A DNA stretch of 64,000 nt from Pogonophryne albipinna (taxonomy: Eukaryota; Chordata; Actinopteri; Perciformes; Artedidraconidae): NCBI GenBank assembly GCA_028583405.1, contig CM053248.1:26868769-26932768 (forward strand), in the 5' to 3' direction. The first letter of the stretch is position 1, and each line of letters begins with the position of its first letter. A program made the position numbers and the translations under genes. Of the stretch, positions 28,515 through 40,400 are shown piece after piece. Under the pieces are notes generated by a model. The model made no database searches. It had not been told where the DNA came from and saw nothing but the letters and a program-made list of their open reading frames with translations.

Positions 28515-30337
28515 GAGAGGTTTCTCAATACTCAAATGTCCCCTCCTCGGCTCCTCCGCTCGCATCTCCTGTGGGCGGGACTAAGTATCGAGGATAGGAG
28601 TCGAGGAGGGGAGTCGAGGAGGGGAGTTAGAGAAATGAGAAAGGGCCTTGGTGCCGCCCACAAGAGATGCGAGCGGAGGACTGAGGAGGGGAACCGAGGA
28701 GAGAGGAGTGGAAGCAGCAGGCGGTTAGAGAAATGAGAACTCCTCTCCTCTGAGCGGTCATTTTAAAGAGACGTCCATTAATGATGACAGGAGGCACAGC
28801 AGCCCTCTGTCTGATGGACAGATGTGTTCATGATGACTTATATATTTACTTTTAATTCATTCACAGTGCGGTATAATGAGACAATAACAGGCTACAGATG
28901 CGGACATATACACACATATATTTATATAAATATATACAATTTCAGAATCAAACAAGTATGAGAGCACTCTCATAACGTAACACAATCAGAGACTGGATAT
29001 ATCCCCCCCCCACCCCTCTCTCTGGTCGCTGAAATGGGGAATTGAAATTACGTAGTATTAAGTAAGTATTAAAGTATTAAAAGTAAGCATAGGACACCAA
29101 ACCAACTGAGACCCGTCTGTCCGCCGCATCTACGCACTGTACAACACACACCTACACACTGTACCACACACACCTACTGCTCCTAAAGCATAATCAGGCT
29201 ACAGCCGTTGTGTATTTTATTATGTGAAGCACTAAATGGTCTTAGAAAAATATCGACTCTTTGTTTGTAGATATCTACTAAACTACAGCATACAAATACA
29301 GAAAGTAATGTAGGCCTGTTATACTGAGTGATATATATTTTACACACTGCTCTGCTTTCTGCACGGACCTCACAGCTGTTCTCATTGTAAACATCGCGTT
29401 GCGATGAAAGCAGTTATATCCAAGGGATGCATGCAGAGCTGTCATTGGCTGAGATAAGTCCGGCCGTGCGTCACGCCTCCACCGTTCCCGGAAATGCATC
29501 CGTGGAGGAGCCGTGGAGGATGCATCAGTGGCCCTTTCTCATTTTATCAAATCCCCCTCCTCGACTCCTCGACTCCTCGGTCCTTCGGTAGTGACCCGGA
29601 AATGAATTTTAGCGCGCCATGTTGAAGGACATCTCATTTCTCTAAATGCACTTCGAGGACCGAGCATCGAGGAGGCTCTCTGGAGGAGCTCTAACCGAGG
29701 ATACACTGATGGGTCCTCCACGGCTTCTTCTCGGATGCATTTCCGGGAACAGAGATGTTTCAAAGAGTCGTGACGCACGGCCGGACTTATCTCAGCCAAT
29801 GACAGCTCTGCATGCATCCCCTTGATATTATTTTAGATGCGACGCGATGTTTACAGAGAGAACAGCTGTGAGGTCCGTGCAGAAAGCAGAGCAGTGTGTA
29901 TAATATATATCACTCAGTATAACAGGCCTACTCTCTTTATTTGCTTTAGTTTAGTCGATATCTACAAACAAAGAGTCGATATTTTTCTAAAACCATTTAG
30001 TGCTTCACATAATAAAATACACAACGGCTGTAGCCTGATTATATGCTTTAGGAGCTGTAGGTGCGTGTGGTACAGTGTGTAGGTGTGTGTGTTGTACAGT
30101 GTGTAGGTGTGTGTGTTGTACAGTGCGTAGATGCAGCGTACAGACAGGTCTCAGTTGGTTTGGTGTCCTCTGCTTACTTTTAATACTTGTAAATAAAACT
30201 TTTGGCCCGTAATTTATTTTCCTCATTGTAGCGACCAGAGAGGGGGGGGGGGATATATCCAGTCTCTGATAGTGTTACGTTATTATGAGAGTGCTCTGTT
30301 TGATTCTGAAATTGTATATATTTATATAAATATATTC

Positions 30338-30375
<38 letters not shown>

Positions 30376-30915
30376 GCATCTGTAGCCTGTTATTGTCTCA
30401 TTACCGCACTGTGAATGAATCAAAGTAAATATATAAGTCGTCATGAACACATCTGTCCATCAGACAGAGGGCTGCTGTGCCTCCTGTCATCATTAATGGA
30501 CGTCTCTTTAAAATGACCGCTCAGAGGAGAGGAGTTCTCATTTCTCTAACCGCCTGCTGCTTCCCCTCCTCTCTCCTCGGCTCCCCTCCTCGGCTCCTCG
30601 GCTCGCATCTCCTGTGGGTGGGACTAAGTCTCGAGGATAGGAGTCGAGGAGGGGAGTCGAGGAGGGGAGTTAGAGAAATGAGAAAGGGCCAGTGTCTCCA
30701 CGGTTAGAGCTCCTCCAGAGCAGCGCCATATAGATAGAATATCTATCACGCAGTCTATATGGCGCTGCTCCAGAGAGCCTCCTCGATGCTCGGTCCTCGA
30801 AGTGCATTTAGAGAAATGAGATGTCCTTCAACATGACGCGCTGAAATTCATTTCCGGGTCACTACCGGAGGACCGAGGAGTCGAGGAGGGGAAATTTGAG
30901 TATTGAGAAACCTCT
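28515..30915. repeat. 2.4-kb palindromic element with arms near 0.8 kb
   Basis: Outer ends are inverted (GAGGTTTCTCAATACTCAAA on the left; TTTGAGTATTGAGAAACCTC on the right). Long arms 28718-29520 and 29713-30553 are near-identical inverted copies by eye, with small indels and a (GT)n expansion at 30344-30373 on one side. The spacer is about 190 bp. CCTCCTCGACTCC-type motifs recur throughout. No intact coding sequence. The class is not recognised; a TIR DNA element or foldback is likely. Confidence 0.8.
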
Positions 30916-30917
30916 AT

Positions 30918-30992
30918 GGTTCCTGTCCTGAGAGTGGAGGTGTCCTGAGAGTGGAGGTCTGCACCAGAACTGTCCTGAGAGTGGAGGTCTGC
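30918..30992 (+). repeat. Short tandem repeat, three units
   Basis: GTCCTGAGAGTGGAGGT occurs three times, with CTGCA spacers after the later copies. It sits between the palindrome and the 31097 element. Confidence 0.75.
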
Positions 30993-31212
30993 AGGCAGAC
31001 TCCCATGGGTTAATGCGCTCCGCACCACAGCAGTAGCCCCGCTGCGACAGAGTCCAACAGAGAGGCAGGAGCTGCAGGACAGTAGCAGCCTAGAAGCAGG
31101 GTTGGGTTGTAACGGAATACATGTAACGGCGTTACGTAATCAGAATACAAAAATCAAGTAGGCTTACTGTATTCAGCTGGCGTTACATTTGAAAAACGAG
31201 TAATCTGATTAC

Positions 31213-32329
31213 CAGTGGCGAGCCGTCAGGGCCCTCTAGGCCCTCTGTGAGGGCCTAAGATATTCTAAAAAATAATATTTGAAAACATTACAAAAAAAAC
31301 TATATAAAAAAATATATTGTTTTTTACATGTATTTTTTGTTAAATTTTTCATTAGTTTTACCAAAATAACTTGATTTAATTGTATTTAAAATAACATTTC
31401 CAAATAAATAAATCCTTCGAATCTGCCTGTTCAGTTTCTGTTGGAATGTGAAGGGTTAAATGCCGTCTCTGCGAGTTACTGTGAAGACGGGAGAGCTTGT
31501 TGGTCCCTCTCTACATTCACAGAGGGCCAGCTATAGTAACTCAATGAGAGAGTAATGTCAACTGACAGTACAATTGACCAATCATATCTTCCCTCTAAAT
31601 GGGCGGGCTTTATTTTCGCGGACTTTATGACAAGTTCCGCCCGCTGTGAGGTCTATGCAAGTGGTGCAGTGACGCGTCCTAAAACCCGGAAGTAAGCTGC
31701 GCTCGGATTCCCTCGACAAAAGAGCAATGGGATTTCTCCATAGGATTTTGGAAAATAGCTCGAAATAAGGTCTGTGGAAAACAAACCTGTTAGATAAATG
31801 CACGTTTGGTCAGCCGGATAATATCCACATGTCTACCCTACTTTTATTATTTTCGATCGATAGATTTATGATTAGCATAAGTTCGTTCATGATGGCTCAC
31901 TTCAGTGATAGTGATGACATCGTTTGCAAAATTATTAACCGAGTCATTTTCAAGATTGAGTTACAATGATAAACTGAGTGGCAATTAGGATCAGCTGCAT
32001 GACCCGCCATCCAAAAGGACAGGAGGATGGACTTTGTGTTTCAGTGATTTGATCATCAAAGGTAGGCCTAAGTCATTTTCAATGTGGGCCGCCGTGCAGA
32101 CTTAATTCATTTGTAATTGTTACTTGGCTGTGGGAGCCTGTCATGATAGGTGTTTAGATAAATGGTGTTGTTTTGTGTGGTAGAGGGTCGCTGTCATTGA
32201 TGCGTTTTGCACCCCGGGCCGTTGTTTTGATATTCCGCTGAAGTATACGCTGTGACGTAATATCTCTTTTTTTTTTTTGAGGGAAGGGGGGTCAGAGGGC
32301 CTAGGTATAAAAGTCACGGCTCGCCACTG
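31213..32329. mobile_element. hAT element (third level), perfect TSD
   Basis: Ends CAGTGGCGAGCCGT and ACGGCTCGCCACTG are inverted. Flanks CTGATTAC (31205-31212 and 32330-32337) are identical. It contains the MITE copy at 31661-31874. Confidence 0.85.
31661..31874 (+). mobile_element. MITE copy B of the GCAGTGACGCGTCC family
   Basis: GTGGTGCAGTGACGCGTCCT start, followed by the shared core found at 12716 and 32929. The right TIR is not evident, so the copy looks truncated. Confidence 0.7.
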
Positions 32330-32928
32330 CTGATTACAGTTACTTTCGTAAACCTGAAGTGAATACATTTTGGAATACTTATTGGAATTATTGGTGGAAA
32401 AGTTTCCTCACAAAATGTAATATTCATTACCGGCAGAACTGTGTGCACACTGACACTGCACAGCGCTGCATTATGTCTGAGCGAGAGAGAGATGCAGCGT
32501 GTCTGTGACGCCCCGCCCCCGCACGCAGATGAGAGAGAGATATCTTTTTTTAAATATATTGAAAGTTAGAAACGGACTGTAGCGTTTTCTCCTGGAGGCC
32601 AAGGGAAGCCAGGCTTCCCCTGTTTTTTCGAATTGTAATTATAATTTTAATAAATAAATAAAAACACTTTGTTTAGTTTCGGAAATTCTTTGTTGTGTGT
32701 TGCTGCCGGTTCATCTCTCCCCCATTCTCATTGAGTATTTTACAAAGAGTGAAACAGCGCCCCTCTAGATGTTATGGTGAAACAGAAGTTTGCACTCACT
32801 GTTGCGAGAGGAGGCCAGCCAAAATTGGCTTCCCTTGGTGAAAATGGAGGGATTGACCAATCAGACAAGGCAGCCAGAAGAGGCTGGCTTCCCTTGCCTT
32901 ACAATCCAATCAAATCGCATCAACTTAG

Positions 32929-33165
32929 TGTTGCAGTGACGCGTCCTAAAATCCGGAAGTAAGCTGCGCTTGGTTTCCCTCGACAAAAAAGCAATGGGAT
33001 TTCTCCATAGGATTTTGGAAAATAGCTCGAAATAAGGTCAGTGGAAAACGAACCTGTTAGATAAATGCATGTTTTGTTCAGTTGGATAATATCCACATGT
33101 CTACCCTACTTTTATAATTTTCGAATCATAAATCTAATCGATGAAGATAGATAGCGTCACTGCAC
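32929..33165 (+). mobile_element. MITE copy C of the GCAGTGACGCGTCC family
   Basis: Left end TGTTGCAGTGACGCGTCC, the shared core, and an inverted right end GCGTCACTGCAC. It is almost the same length as copy A. Confidence 0.75.
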
Positions 33166-33318
33166 CACTCTCACCGCCGTTAGAAAGTAGCAAGCAACTG
33201 AAGCAAGTAGGCTTGTTTGAGACGAGTTGCGGCTCGCCTCGAAAGTAGACGAGAATAGCCGATCGCAGCCGGGGGAGGTCTCAAAAAGCTCGCCTGAAGT
33301 CGGACAGCTCCAGGCTTA

Positions 33319-34654
33319 CCCCCAGTTTCCACTGGGTCCGTCTGCGCCGCGCTGTGCCGCGGTTTTGGTCCGACCTCTAGCACCATAACCCACCGGACGC
33401 GTTTCAGAAGCGTAGCGTCGTGCGTGCAGGCTCGCAGTTTTGTTATTCATTCGGGCATCCTGGACATTTGCACTTCTACAAGAAAGTAAGTAGGCTACGT
33501 AGTTAAATGTTTTATATTTCCTATGTTGTTGTGTTGTAGTCTACAGACACAGTTATTAATAATTGTAATAGTCCACTTCCATGATGAAAACCTCGTCGTC
33601 CATTGTGCGTATCGTAGTGGAGGTGTTGTGATGAAGGAGGGGGGTCTGCTAAATTAGTATATGTGGGGGATGGGCCTGGCCCGGATGCTCACCTTTCGAC
33701 TTCCTGCGAGGGGGGGTTGCCTGCCCGACCTTACGTTACGGCTGCGCCGCGGCAAAAATAGGATTCATCCTAATTTTAGAGAAGCGCTGCGCCGAGCCGT
33801 TTCTGGGACGCGTCTGAGCCGCGTCAGAGCCGTAACGCGGCGCGTGTGGTGGAATAGCACCCATTGACTAGAGTGGCCGCGATCCTTACGACCGCCGCGG
33901 CGCAGCCATAACGCGGCGCAGACTGACCCGGTGGAAACTGGGGGTCTTTGGTCCGGCCTCCTCCGGCGTCATACCCTACCGGGCGCGTTTCACGAGCGTT
34001 TCAGAAATATTACGGAAGCGGAGCGTCGTGCATGCCGGCTCGCAGTTCTTGTTGATTTGGGCATATTTCCTGGACATTTGTACTTCTACAAGAAAGTAAG
34101 TAGGCTACGTAGTTAAATGGGTTATTTTTGTGTCTGTTTAAATCGTGTTTATTGTTGTTATTTCCTATTTTGTTGTGTTGTAGACTACAGACATAATTAA
34201 TAATAATTGTAATAGTCCAGTTAAAAACAACATGAATCAAAGATGGGTTGCTGTATTTTAATTGTAAAAAAAATGCATTCATCATCATAATTATTCTATA
34301 TAATTTACACACAGTGCCTGTAAACCGAAGGAGAACGCTGGCCTTTATTCTCCTACTGGAAAGACTACAGAGGAGGGATGGGGGGAGGAGAAGGAACCGG
34401 TTTTGGGGGGTGGGCCGGATGCTGTCACCGTTCCACTTCCTGCCCGACATTACCTTACGGCTGCGTCGCGTTGAAAAATAGACTTCAATCCTATTTCGAG
34501 CGGAGCCCAGCGGCAAGACGCTTCTGGGACGCTTCTGAGCCGTAACGCGGCGCGTCTGGTGGAATAGCACCCATTGACTAGAGTGGCCGCGATCCTTGCG
34601 GACGCCGCGAGGCAGCCGCAACGCGCCGCAGACGGACCCGGTGGAAACTAGGGG
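33319..34654. mobile_element. GC-rich PIF/Harbinger-like MITE pair in tandem
   Basis: Ends CCCCCAGTTTCCACTGGGTC and CCCGGTGGAAACTAGGGG are inverted. The flanking 3-bp duplication TTA (33316-33318 and 34655-34657) fits PIF/Harbinger. Inside are two related units (33319-33944 and 33945-34654) that share CTTCTACAAGAAAGTAAGTA. CpG-rich GCCGCGGCGC motifs lie near all ends. Non-coding. Confidence 0.65.
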
Positions 34655-35054
34655 TTAGTCTTCTTCTTCTCTCGGTTTTTTGGCGGATTGCAAACAACTT
34701 TAAGGTGCATACCGTCACCTCCGGAGTCGGCTTGACTCGGTTTGCATTTATAAAGAATGCACACATGTGTTTAATCGTTAATGTCAGATATGTACTAAGT
34801 AAATACATTTGTTCATGCTCAAGGTTAGATTCAACTTTATTGTTATTGCACATATTACAGGTACTGAGAGAACAAAAGTGCATTTTAGCTTCTAACCAGG
34901 TGCAACAAGCAGTAAAGTGAAAAGTAATGTACACAATAGACAGAATAAAATATATAATGAATTGAATGATGAATAAACAGTGAGGGGTATTAATACACTA
35001 GATATACACAGCAGCCTGTGAGCAGTATGAACAGTGTGTATGAATACAATAGAT

Positions 35055-35836
35055 CAGTGGTTTTCAAACTGTGGGGTGCGACCCCTGGTGGGTCGCGGAG
35101 GTACTGCAGGGGGGTCGCAGGAAGATTTTATTATTTTCTCCTTTTAGCTTTGTGAAGCACCTTGAGAGATGACGTTGTTTTTAAAGTGTGCTATATAAAT
35201 CAAATGTATTATTATTATTCAATTGTAAACAAACACTGCTCGAAAATATCTCATTGGTCAGAGAGCTGTGGGCATAATGCTGCCTTTTGCAACATCCTAC
35301 TTGTGTGAGATAGGCTTTTCTGCTGTTGCTGCCATCAAAACGAAATACAGATCAAAGCTGAACATTGAGAATGAACTGAGAGTTGCAGTCTCAAAACAAC
35401 AGCCCCTGTTTGAGAAGATCTGCAAGGGAAAGCAAGCACACACAAGTCATTGATAAGCTATGTGTGGAATAGGAATGGTAAAGTGATGTGATCGTTTGCA
35501 ACTTGCAGTAGAAATAGTAGTTAATTCATATATTTTCCTTAAAGAAATTTGAATTTAAAAATCTACTACTCAGGGAAGAAGGCCAACCAGTTTTAATTAG
35601 GCCAAATTAATTCACAGTATCTATTACAAGCACTTTTGTTCATGTGTAATCCATAATAAAATATAAAATTATAGTTGGATCTTTGTATCTTCTTATTATC
35701 AGCAGAGAAAAAAGTAATGTTTTTACAACAATATACAATTAATCCTACCAATATAGATGGGAACCGGGTTGGGGGGGGTCCCGAAAATATTTCCAATTAC
35801 CCAAGGGGCCCGACTGAAAAAGTTTGGGAACCACTG
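35055..35836 (+). mobile_element. hAT element with ZBED/SCAND3-like transposase C-terminus
   Basis: Ends CAGTGGTTTTCAAACTGTGG and TTTGGGAACCACTG are inverted. Flanks CAATAGAT and CACTAGAT match at 7 of 8. The + strand at 35268-35453 reads LPFATSYLCEIGFSAVAAIK then TKYRSKLNIENELRVAVSKQ, the usual end of Charlie/ZBED-type hAT transposases. The copy at 46879-47859 lacks this insertion. Confidence 0.85.
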
Positions 35837-37437
35837 CACTAGATATATAAAGTATGAAAAACGGTAAGCAGTGCAAGTATAAAATATATAGATATTAATT
35901 TCATGATGATAAACATTGTGGAACAATGATGAAAAATGTGAATGGAAGTGGTGACGTAAAACTGACACAAAACAACAACAAACTTTTGCCGAGCCAATTG
36001 GAGAGTTTCATCACCAGCACGTGGCAAAAACCACCAATGAGCGCTCAGCTCGAGATACCAGCGAGTCGTTTCCCATCAAGCATTTCGCTTCCGCAGCCCG
36101 TGGAGTGAAACTGCGCCGCCTCGCCGCGCCTCGCTCTCAAGTCTGCGGGCGTCTTTGTCCCGCGAGATTTCAACGTCTCATGTAGGCGAGCCTCCAGAGC
36201 AAGTCGGACAAAATGACTAACCATCATGCAACGCACTAGCAAGACGTTGATCGCAACTGCGCAGGTCTCGCTTGTCTCAAACAAGCCTAGTGCAATTATG
36301 GAGGGTGGAGATTTGGAGTATTTAATCAAAAATAATTGTACTAAACTTCCGCTACAGCAGCAACAACAAATACAATCTGATTAAAGGTCTCCTGATTTAG
36401 TTTGTGAATGAATGCTTATTAGAGTTTCGGCTGGAGAGTGCGTGCGGACCTGTCGGTTAGATAACAGGCGTGTGTAAGTCCTGCATCTGTATGATACAAA
36501 TGTGTGTAAAATGATACCGGGTGCTGTAATCACTCATCTGGTTACGTTATTACATTGACCACCATACCCCCGACCCAAAACAAAGGACGTATTATTGGCT
36601 TCCCCTAATTTTTTCCCCACGCCACGCTACTGGAAACGGAGATGGTTAGATAAAATGTGCAAGATAACGTTTATGTAGCATTTATTTATTGTCGAAATGA
36701 TGACATTTCATAACGGGATCAAATCAAAGTGAATGGCCTGCTGCTGCTGAATGCATGGGGCAAGTGACTGGAACAAGTTTTAAAAGTTATTACATCGTTT
36801 CAGATAATAAATAATAATGATAATTCATTCTATTTAGGGGCGCCTTTCAAAGCACCCAAGGACACCTTACAATTCATAACATATTCCAAGGAAAGGTTTT
36901 AAGACAGTACAAAGAATGCAGTCCGGGTGATGTTTTTTATGTGGGGTGCAGATGAGAGGGAGCTGTCCAGAATGACACGAAGATGTTGTGTTTGAGTTCT
37001 TGATAAGCCATTAAAACAGTAAAATAAGTGTCTCCTGTTCACCAAAACATACCCATCTGTTATGGAAAAAGAAAGTGTTCCAAAAGTAATCTGAATACGT
37101 AACTGTAACTGTATTCTGATTACTTTCAGAGCATGTATTCAGTATTCAGTAACTGATTACATTTACAAAGTAACCCTCCCAACCCTGCCTAGAAGTGATC
37201 CTTCGTTAGCGTGAAGAGTCTGCTAAGCTTTATGCGGTCCGCAGTACCTGAGCGTGCTCCACTAGCACCCCCAACCCCCCCCCCCCCCCCCCCAACTTCA
37301 AAAATTCTGGGCTATATAAAAATCGCTGGCCCGCGATAGTGTCTATTGGATACATTTAGGCCCTTGGACAAATGTAGTTGGTGACCCCTGGCCTGGTCTA
37401 TGGAGTACAGCACAACATGGCTGCTCTTACATCCTGG

Positions 37438-40400
37438 CTACTGACAGGAGGAGCTCTCCGTCCGGTAAATCTGCGCCCGGGTTTTAAACAGGCCAAAGCG
37501 AGCCGTGAGAAGAAAGAAATCCCGCCTGAAGGTGTGAGTGAAGAAGGCATAAAGAAAGGGGTTGGAGCAGGAGTTGATAGGGTAGAAGAGGACCAGCAAC
37601 AGTTTGGCATCTGACACGGTGATGAGAGGGAGCTTGAGGGCGGCTGACACAGCAAAGACGGAGATGGGAGCCATGCAGACAAAGTCTGTGAAGATGAGCA
37701 CGGCCATGCGTTTGGCCACGCGAGTGTCGGCGTGGGCGTGCACAGACGAAGGGTTGCGGACGGTCAGGTAGATGCTGAGGTAACAGCCACACACACAGAA
37801 GAAAGCCAGGATGTTGAAGAGGAGGAGAGACACCACGTAGACCTGAGCCATCGGAGACTCCACATCCATGGGCAGGCAGATACTCACCTGTAACACACAC
37901 ACATACAGACAGGTGAACATCAACATATTCTAGAATCTCACAGTGTACAAGGGCCTTGCATGTACTGAATTATCATGATATAAACTGGAATTAATACGCT
38001 AAACAAAGAAAGCTTTAAAGTCTCTCAAAAGGTTTGTGGCCAAGAAAGCATTAAAGGTGGGGTAGGTAAGTTTCAGAAACCGGCTCGAGTGCACTAAAAT
38101 GTGAAAGTACACAGCCGAAAAGAATCCGCCCCTTCCTTCAGACTTCCTTACAGAGCACCTCCTCCAACACACATGAACGCGCACATGACGTCAGCAGACT
38201 GGTGAAAGTGGCCGCCTGTTCCTGGCGAGTCATTGAAGTACTGCTGCAATGCAAGCCCAATGACGGCACGAGATACATTTGTGCGTGCACGAGATGGAAG
38301 GCTGACAGACAGGCCCGGCTAAACGGATTGGTTGTACTTTTTACAGTATTACGGCTTCCACAGATGAAATTTTTTTATGGATTTTTTGTCAAAGCACTTA
38401 AGATATGCATTGCTATCGGGATGTTAAGAGCATTCCATGGAATATAACAAAAAGTGTATCTCGAGCCGGTTTCTGAAACTGACCTACCCCACCTTTAAAC
38501 AGACTAATCTACTCTTTATGGAAATATTTTTATATTCAGATCATAGACTGTATATATAAATGGACGTAGGGTCCGTGACGTCACCCATAGGATTCGGCAG
38601 GGTTGCCGAGAAGCCCTTAGTAGGCGGAGTCGGCCACTAACGGCTTGACAGCAACATCAGAGTCTAATCCCGCCTGCTCCAAATAAGGGCAAAGAGGCGG
38701 AGCCGAGGCGGGACCTGCTGCCTCCGAACTGGAAGTAAAAGAGCTATATTTTGTTATTCTTAATGCTTGTCATTCACACGTTAAGAAAAGAAGTACCGAT
38801 ACATAGCAGAACAATTGTGGCGATGTTCAGCTTAATAAGCCTTGTTCAACATAATTTATTTAGCTAATACTACAGCAGGCGAACCAAGTCTGCGTTTCGC
38901 TGCATTCCTTGATCTCCAGTTATAACGACGGACTCCACCGCCCGGACCTAACGGAGCCGCAGTGGGCTAGCTCCGGGACGCCGGCTGGAGCTAGCCCCCT
39001 GCGGCTCCATTAGCTCCGGCGGCCACCACTGGGATAATTGGGTCCCCTATTAACATTTGCTCCCGTTTAGCATTATGGGCGTCATAGCCATAGACTATAA
39101 AAGTCTTACCCAAGGCTGAATCATAAACTAAAAAGTATATGTATGCATAAAGGGTTACGTCCTTAGCTGGCTAATAAGTAACAAGCTAAGCTACCAAGCA
39201 CACAAACACCTGCGAACAGGGTTAACATGTATAATATTATCATTTTAGACTTCTTGGAAGTGCTGTTAGTACATTCAAGCGCACAGCATGACATTTTAAT
39301 TGTCTGGTATTTGTAACAATATTCCCTAAAAGGCACATTCATCACGAACACGGCTAAAGCTAAAGGGTCAAGTACAGTAGCCTACTATGACTAACTAACG
39401 TTGTAGCCTAGCAGAGTGGACAAGTTGCTGTTAGCTGACAGTGAGGCATGTACATGTCCATCAAAGTGACCACGCCCTAATTTATGCAAAATGTTTAAGA
39501 CCTAATATAAATAAAAGGGTTGTGTTAGAAAACAATTCATACACAGATTCATAATCATGAAGGTGGAATCTAACTATATCGATAATAATATTTATTGCAT
39601 CCATGGGTAGAAACATGTTTTTTTCTGCTGTAAAGTTGGGCATTTTAACATGGGGGTCTATGGAAATTGCTCCTTTCTGCAGTCAGTCCCTAGCGGCCCA
39701 TGTATGAACTGCAGTGTGTGGCACTTCCGTATTGGCGTCCCGGCTGTTCCCCAGAGTTTGCCGCTTGATTCAGATGAACAAAGAAACTACATCACCAACT
39801 TAAGGTCATGCAAATAAAGAACATAAAACCTTGAAATCGTTTTCATATAACTGAATTTGTACAGCTTGTAACTTTCTTTAAAAACATAGGTTTAATATTG
39901 GAAATGCATTATCAGACACTTCAGTGAGCATACTGTGTGGTATGATTCATTGTTGTGTATTTTCAAATGATTAAGTTTATTAATGAATATGTTGATCGAC
40001 AGAATGTATCTGAAATCATTTTGTTAATCAATTAATTGTAAAAAAAACATTTGATGATCTTCAGGTTCTTTAATGTTTTAAAGACTTGAATACCTGTGAT
40101 GTTGGTCAGCCACAATAATACATTTAATTATGTTACCTTGGGCTCTAGAAGGTTGACAGTTTTCACTTTGTTATCATGTTTTATGGATCAAACAATAAAT
40201 TGAGAAATAATTGGCTTAAAAACTAATACAAATAACTGCCCTGTATCTAGAATGTCATCTCAAACATAAACAATATTGCATTTAATGAGTTGTTTTTGCA
40301 TGGTTTGAAGCATGTTTCAATGCATATAAATCAGTATGTCCATTTGTAGAAAAAGACTTGACTCACCATTTTGCATCCCTAATCATATGGACTGGAGCAA

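Larger units (their letters stand above)
33209..36290. mobile_element. TAGGCTTGTTTGAGAC element, copy 1 (interrupted)
   Basis: Inverted ends TAGGCTTGTTTGAGAC and GTCTCAAACAAGCCTA. It is a copy, in opposite orientation, of 46879-47859. It is interrupted by the TTA-flanked pair at 33319-34654 and the hAT at 35055-35836; removing both leaves about 0.96 kb, close to copy 2. Superfamily not recognised. Confidence 0.75.
32594..36630. mobile_element. Probable intermediate element with GGAAGCC/GGCTTCCC ends
   Basis: The left part has AAGGGAAGCCAGGCTTCCCC and the right part GGCTTCCCCTAATTTTTTCC then CCACGCTACTGG. I read this as one element split by later insertions, but I found no clean target duplication, so the limits are approximate. 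Confidence 0.4.
31097..37187. mobile_element. hAT element (second nesting level), perfect TSD
   Basis: Ends CAGGGTTGGGTTGTAACGG and AAGTAACCCTCCCAACCCTG are inverted, with GTAATCTGATTAC-like subterminal sequence. Flanks CCTAGAAG (31089-31096 and 37188-37195) are identical. It is interrupted by the element at 31213-32329 and a stack from about 32594 to 36630. Confidence 0.82.
28254..37395. mobile_element. Outer hAT element of a 9.1-kb nested transposon block
   Basis: Left end CAGTGACCACCAACTGGCGG, right end inverted (GTTGGTGACCCCTGGCCTG). Identical 8-bp flanks GTCTATGG at 28246-28253 and 37396-37403. Its own sequence is short (about 28254-28500, 30910-31096 and 37196-37395). The rest is later insertions: a palindromic element and a 6.1-kb hAT holding at least five further elements. 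The right end is 42 bp from the fshr stop codon. Confidence 0.75.

Noticed and set aside
34010..34621. 203-codon - strand open frame, among the longest in the nest
   Set aside because: It runs across the Harbinger-like doublet and low-complexity AT sequence, shows no domain, and is out of step with any transposase motif. Chance frame.
37484..37900. 138-codon - strand frame overlapping the last fshr exon
   Set aside because: Shadow frame of the receptor exon; the receptor frame has all helix 5-7 motifs.
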